64,000 bases of DNA. It comes from Parasponia andersonii. Taxonomy: Eukaryota; Streptophyta; Magnoliopsida; Rosales; Cannabaceae. This document shows, one piece after another, positions 62,818 through 64,000 of the stretch. The stretch spans positions 89,415 through 153,414 of the forward strand of contig JXTB01000318.1 of NCBI GenBank assembly GCA_002914805.1. The letters are read 5' to 3'. The number at the start of each line of letters is the position of its first letter. Positions within the stretch are counted from its first letter, which is position 1. Under the pieces are notes generated by a model. The model did not search any database. It had not been told where the DNA came from and was given only the letters and a program-made list of their open reading frames with translations. A program made the translations under genes and the position numbers.

Positions 62818-63495
62818 TTGCCCACGGAGGTGCAAGCTATCTTGGATGAATTCCAAGATGTGATGCCTGATGCCCTGCCTAAGAAACTTCCACCTAGAAG
62901 GGAGGTGGATCATGAGATCGAGCTTGAGCCAAGCACAAGGCCACCTGCGATGAGTCCTTATCGAATAGCCCCTTCGAAGTTAGCAGAACTTCGGAAACAA
63001 TTAAAGGAGTTACTTGATGCGGATTTCATTAGTCCTTTCAAAGCCCTTTTTAGTGCCCCGGTGTTGTTCCAAAAAAATAAAGATGGCTTTCTAAGGATGT
63101 GCATTGATTACTGGGCTTTTAACAGGGAAGACCTGTTCAATCAACTTGGAAATGATAGATAATTCTCAAAGCTTGATCTGCGCTTGGGGTACTATCAAAT
63201 GCGCATAGCTGAGGAGGATAAGCCCAAGACTATATGCATGATAAGGTATAATGCTTGTGAGTTCTTAGTCATGTCATTTGATCTTACCAATGCACTTGAT
63301 ATTTTTTGCACCTTCATGAATAAGATGTTTCATCCCTACCTTGATCAGTTCGCGGTAGTCTATCTAGATGATATAGTCATTTATAGCAAGACCATGGAAG
63401 AACACCTAGAACATTTGAACAAGGTATTCGAGGCCTTGAGGAAGAACCAACTATTTCTCAAGAAGGAGAAGTGTTTTTCGCTCAAGAGGAAGTGA
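62818..63495 (+). pseudogene. Gypsy reverse transcriptase region
   Basis: Typical RT blocks in order: DALPKKLPPRREVDHEIELE, then MSPYRIAPSKLAELRKQLKE, then APVLFQKNKDGFLRMCIDY, then the catalytic YLDD box in FAVVYLDDIVIYSKT. The pattern is the common plant chromovirus RT. The region is interrupted. Confidence 0.9.
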
Positions 63496-63559
63496 TGTTC
63501 CTAAGGCATAAGATAAGGAATGGGATACTTATAATGGATGAAGCCAAGGTGCAAGCTCA

Positions 63560-64000
63560 ATGACATCGAGAGATGTTACACATTACAAGAAAAAAAGATG
63601 ATTTCCATCATCTATTGCCTAAGGGTATGGCAACACTACTTGTTGGGCACTCACTTTACGACCATGACTGACAATGTAACTATAAACTACTTTCAAACTT
63701 AGAAAAATTTGAGTCCCGAGCAAGCTCGGTGACAAGATTTCTTAATAGAATTCAACTATAGACTTGAATATAAGCCTAGGAAGGCCAATAATATTCTTAC
63801 AAAGAGCTTGCTGCTCTTAGTAAAGGAAGAAAAGATGAGACGCTTTTGACTAAGCAGTGAAATTTTCTATGCTAGAGGCAACCAACTCTATGTGCCTAAG
63901 TAGGGGAATAAAAAAAAAAGAGTTTATTAAAGAGTGTTATAATTCTTTGTAGGCTGGTCACCTAGGTTAGAAGCGCATTTTTGCCCTTATCTAAGCTATT
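63560..64000 (+). pseudogene. Gypsy RNase H tail and start of integrase
   Basis: RNase H-type text is visible in drifted form near 63655-63790 (a 'TDN...NYF', then 'RW..FL.EFNY' and 'YKPRKANN' layout). The last bases (63949-64000) start the integrase zinc-finger segment (AGHLG-type). The window ends inside it. Confidence 0.65.

Larger units (their letters stand above)
60238..64000 (+). mobile_element. Ty3/Gypsy LTR retrotransposon (chromovirus-like), cut by the window edge
   Basis: In order: 5' LTR, primer-binding site, gag, protease, reverse transcriptase, RNase H and the start of integrase, which is the Ty3/Gypsy order. The right end lies outside the window, so 3' LTR, age and target duplication cannot be judged. 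The RT sequence resembles the common plant chromovirus type (PPRREVDHEIELEP). The coding region is broken in many places (about ten or more), so this is a fossil. The left border is approximate. Confidence 0.88.

Noticed and set aside
1-64000. CRISPR arrays, bacterial operons, toxin-antitoxin or phage-type systems
   Set aside because: The window is plant nuclear DNA with spliced genes; no regularly spaced spacer arrays or prokaryote-type gene clusters were seen.

Overview
This is a stretch of a plant nuclear genome, most likely an AT-rich eudicot. The signs are GT-AG introns throughout the genes, plant-only gene families (class XI myosin, GRF-INTERACTING FACTOR, VQ proteins) and plant-type LTR retrotransposons and MITEs. 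The species cannot be named from sequence alone.

Layout: 1-2231 is upstream DNA with a short minisatellite. A complete 38-exon class XI myosin gene lies at 2232-11187 (+); it is closest, from memory, to the Arabidopsis XI-K group. Repeat-rich DNA follows (11188-14500: two MITE copies and a CACTA-like end). A short, apparently disrupted VQ gene sits at 14559-14759 (+), with a probable remnant of its C-terminal half at 14791-15012. 16141-18804 is a probable solo LTR. A further MITE copy and a single-N junction sit at 20735-21251. A full-length but decayed Ty1/Copia element with both LTRs and a matching target duplication fills 21573-32106 (element on the minus strand). An intact VQ gene is at 32802-33317 (+). 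The four-exon GIF1/AN3 co-activator gene is at 36078-39891 (-). 40700-49450 has no host gene that I can see; it is a mosaic of MITEs, ~380-bp tandem repeats, TTGAC/GTCAA-rich arrays, a 141-bp palindrome and a decayed Ulp1-type peptidase fragment. A Ty3/Gypsy element that carries only gag and protease fills 49452-57236. A decayed multi-exon pseudogene lies at about 58780-60010 (-). A second Ty3/Gypsy element with gag, protease, RT, RNase H and the start of integrase runs from about 60240 off the right edge.

Functionally, the myosin drives actin-based organelle movement, GIF1 is a growth-regulating transcriptional co-activator, and the VQ proteins are WRKY/sigma-factor partners in defence and plastid signalling. 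They do not form an operon or an obvious pathway. The two VQ genes look like tandem paralogues later separated by about 18 kb, mostly mobile DNA. I found no clearly new biological system. The items most worth a second look are the TTGAC/palindrome/Ulp1 region (46.3-48.5 kb), the duplicated start region of the first VQ gene, and the pol-less Gypsy element whose two LTRs differ in length through tandem amplification.
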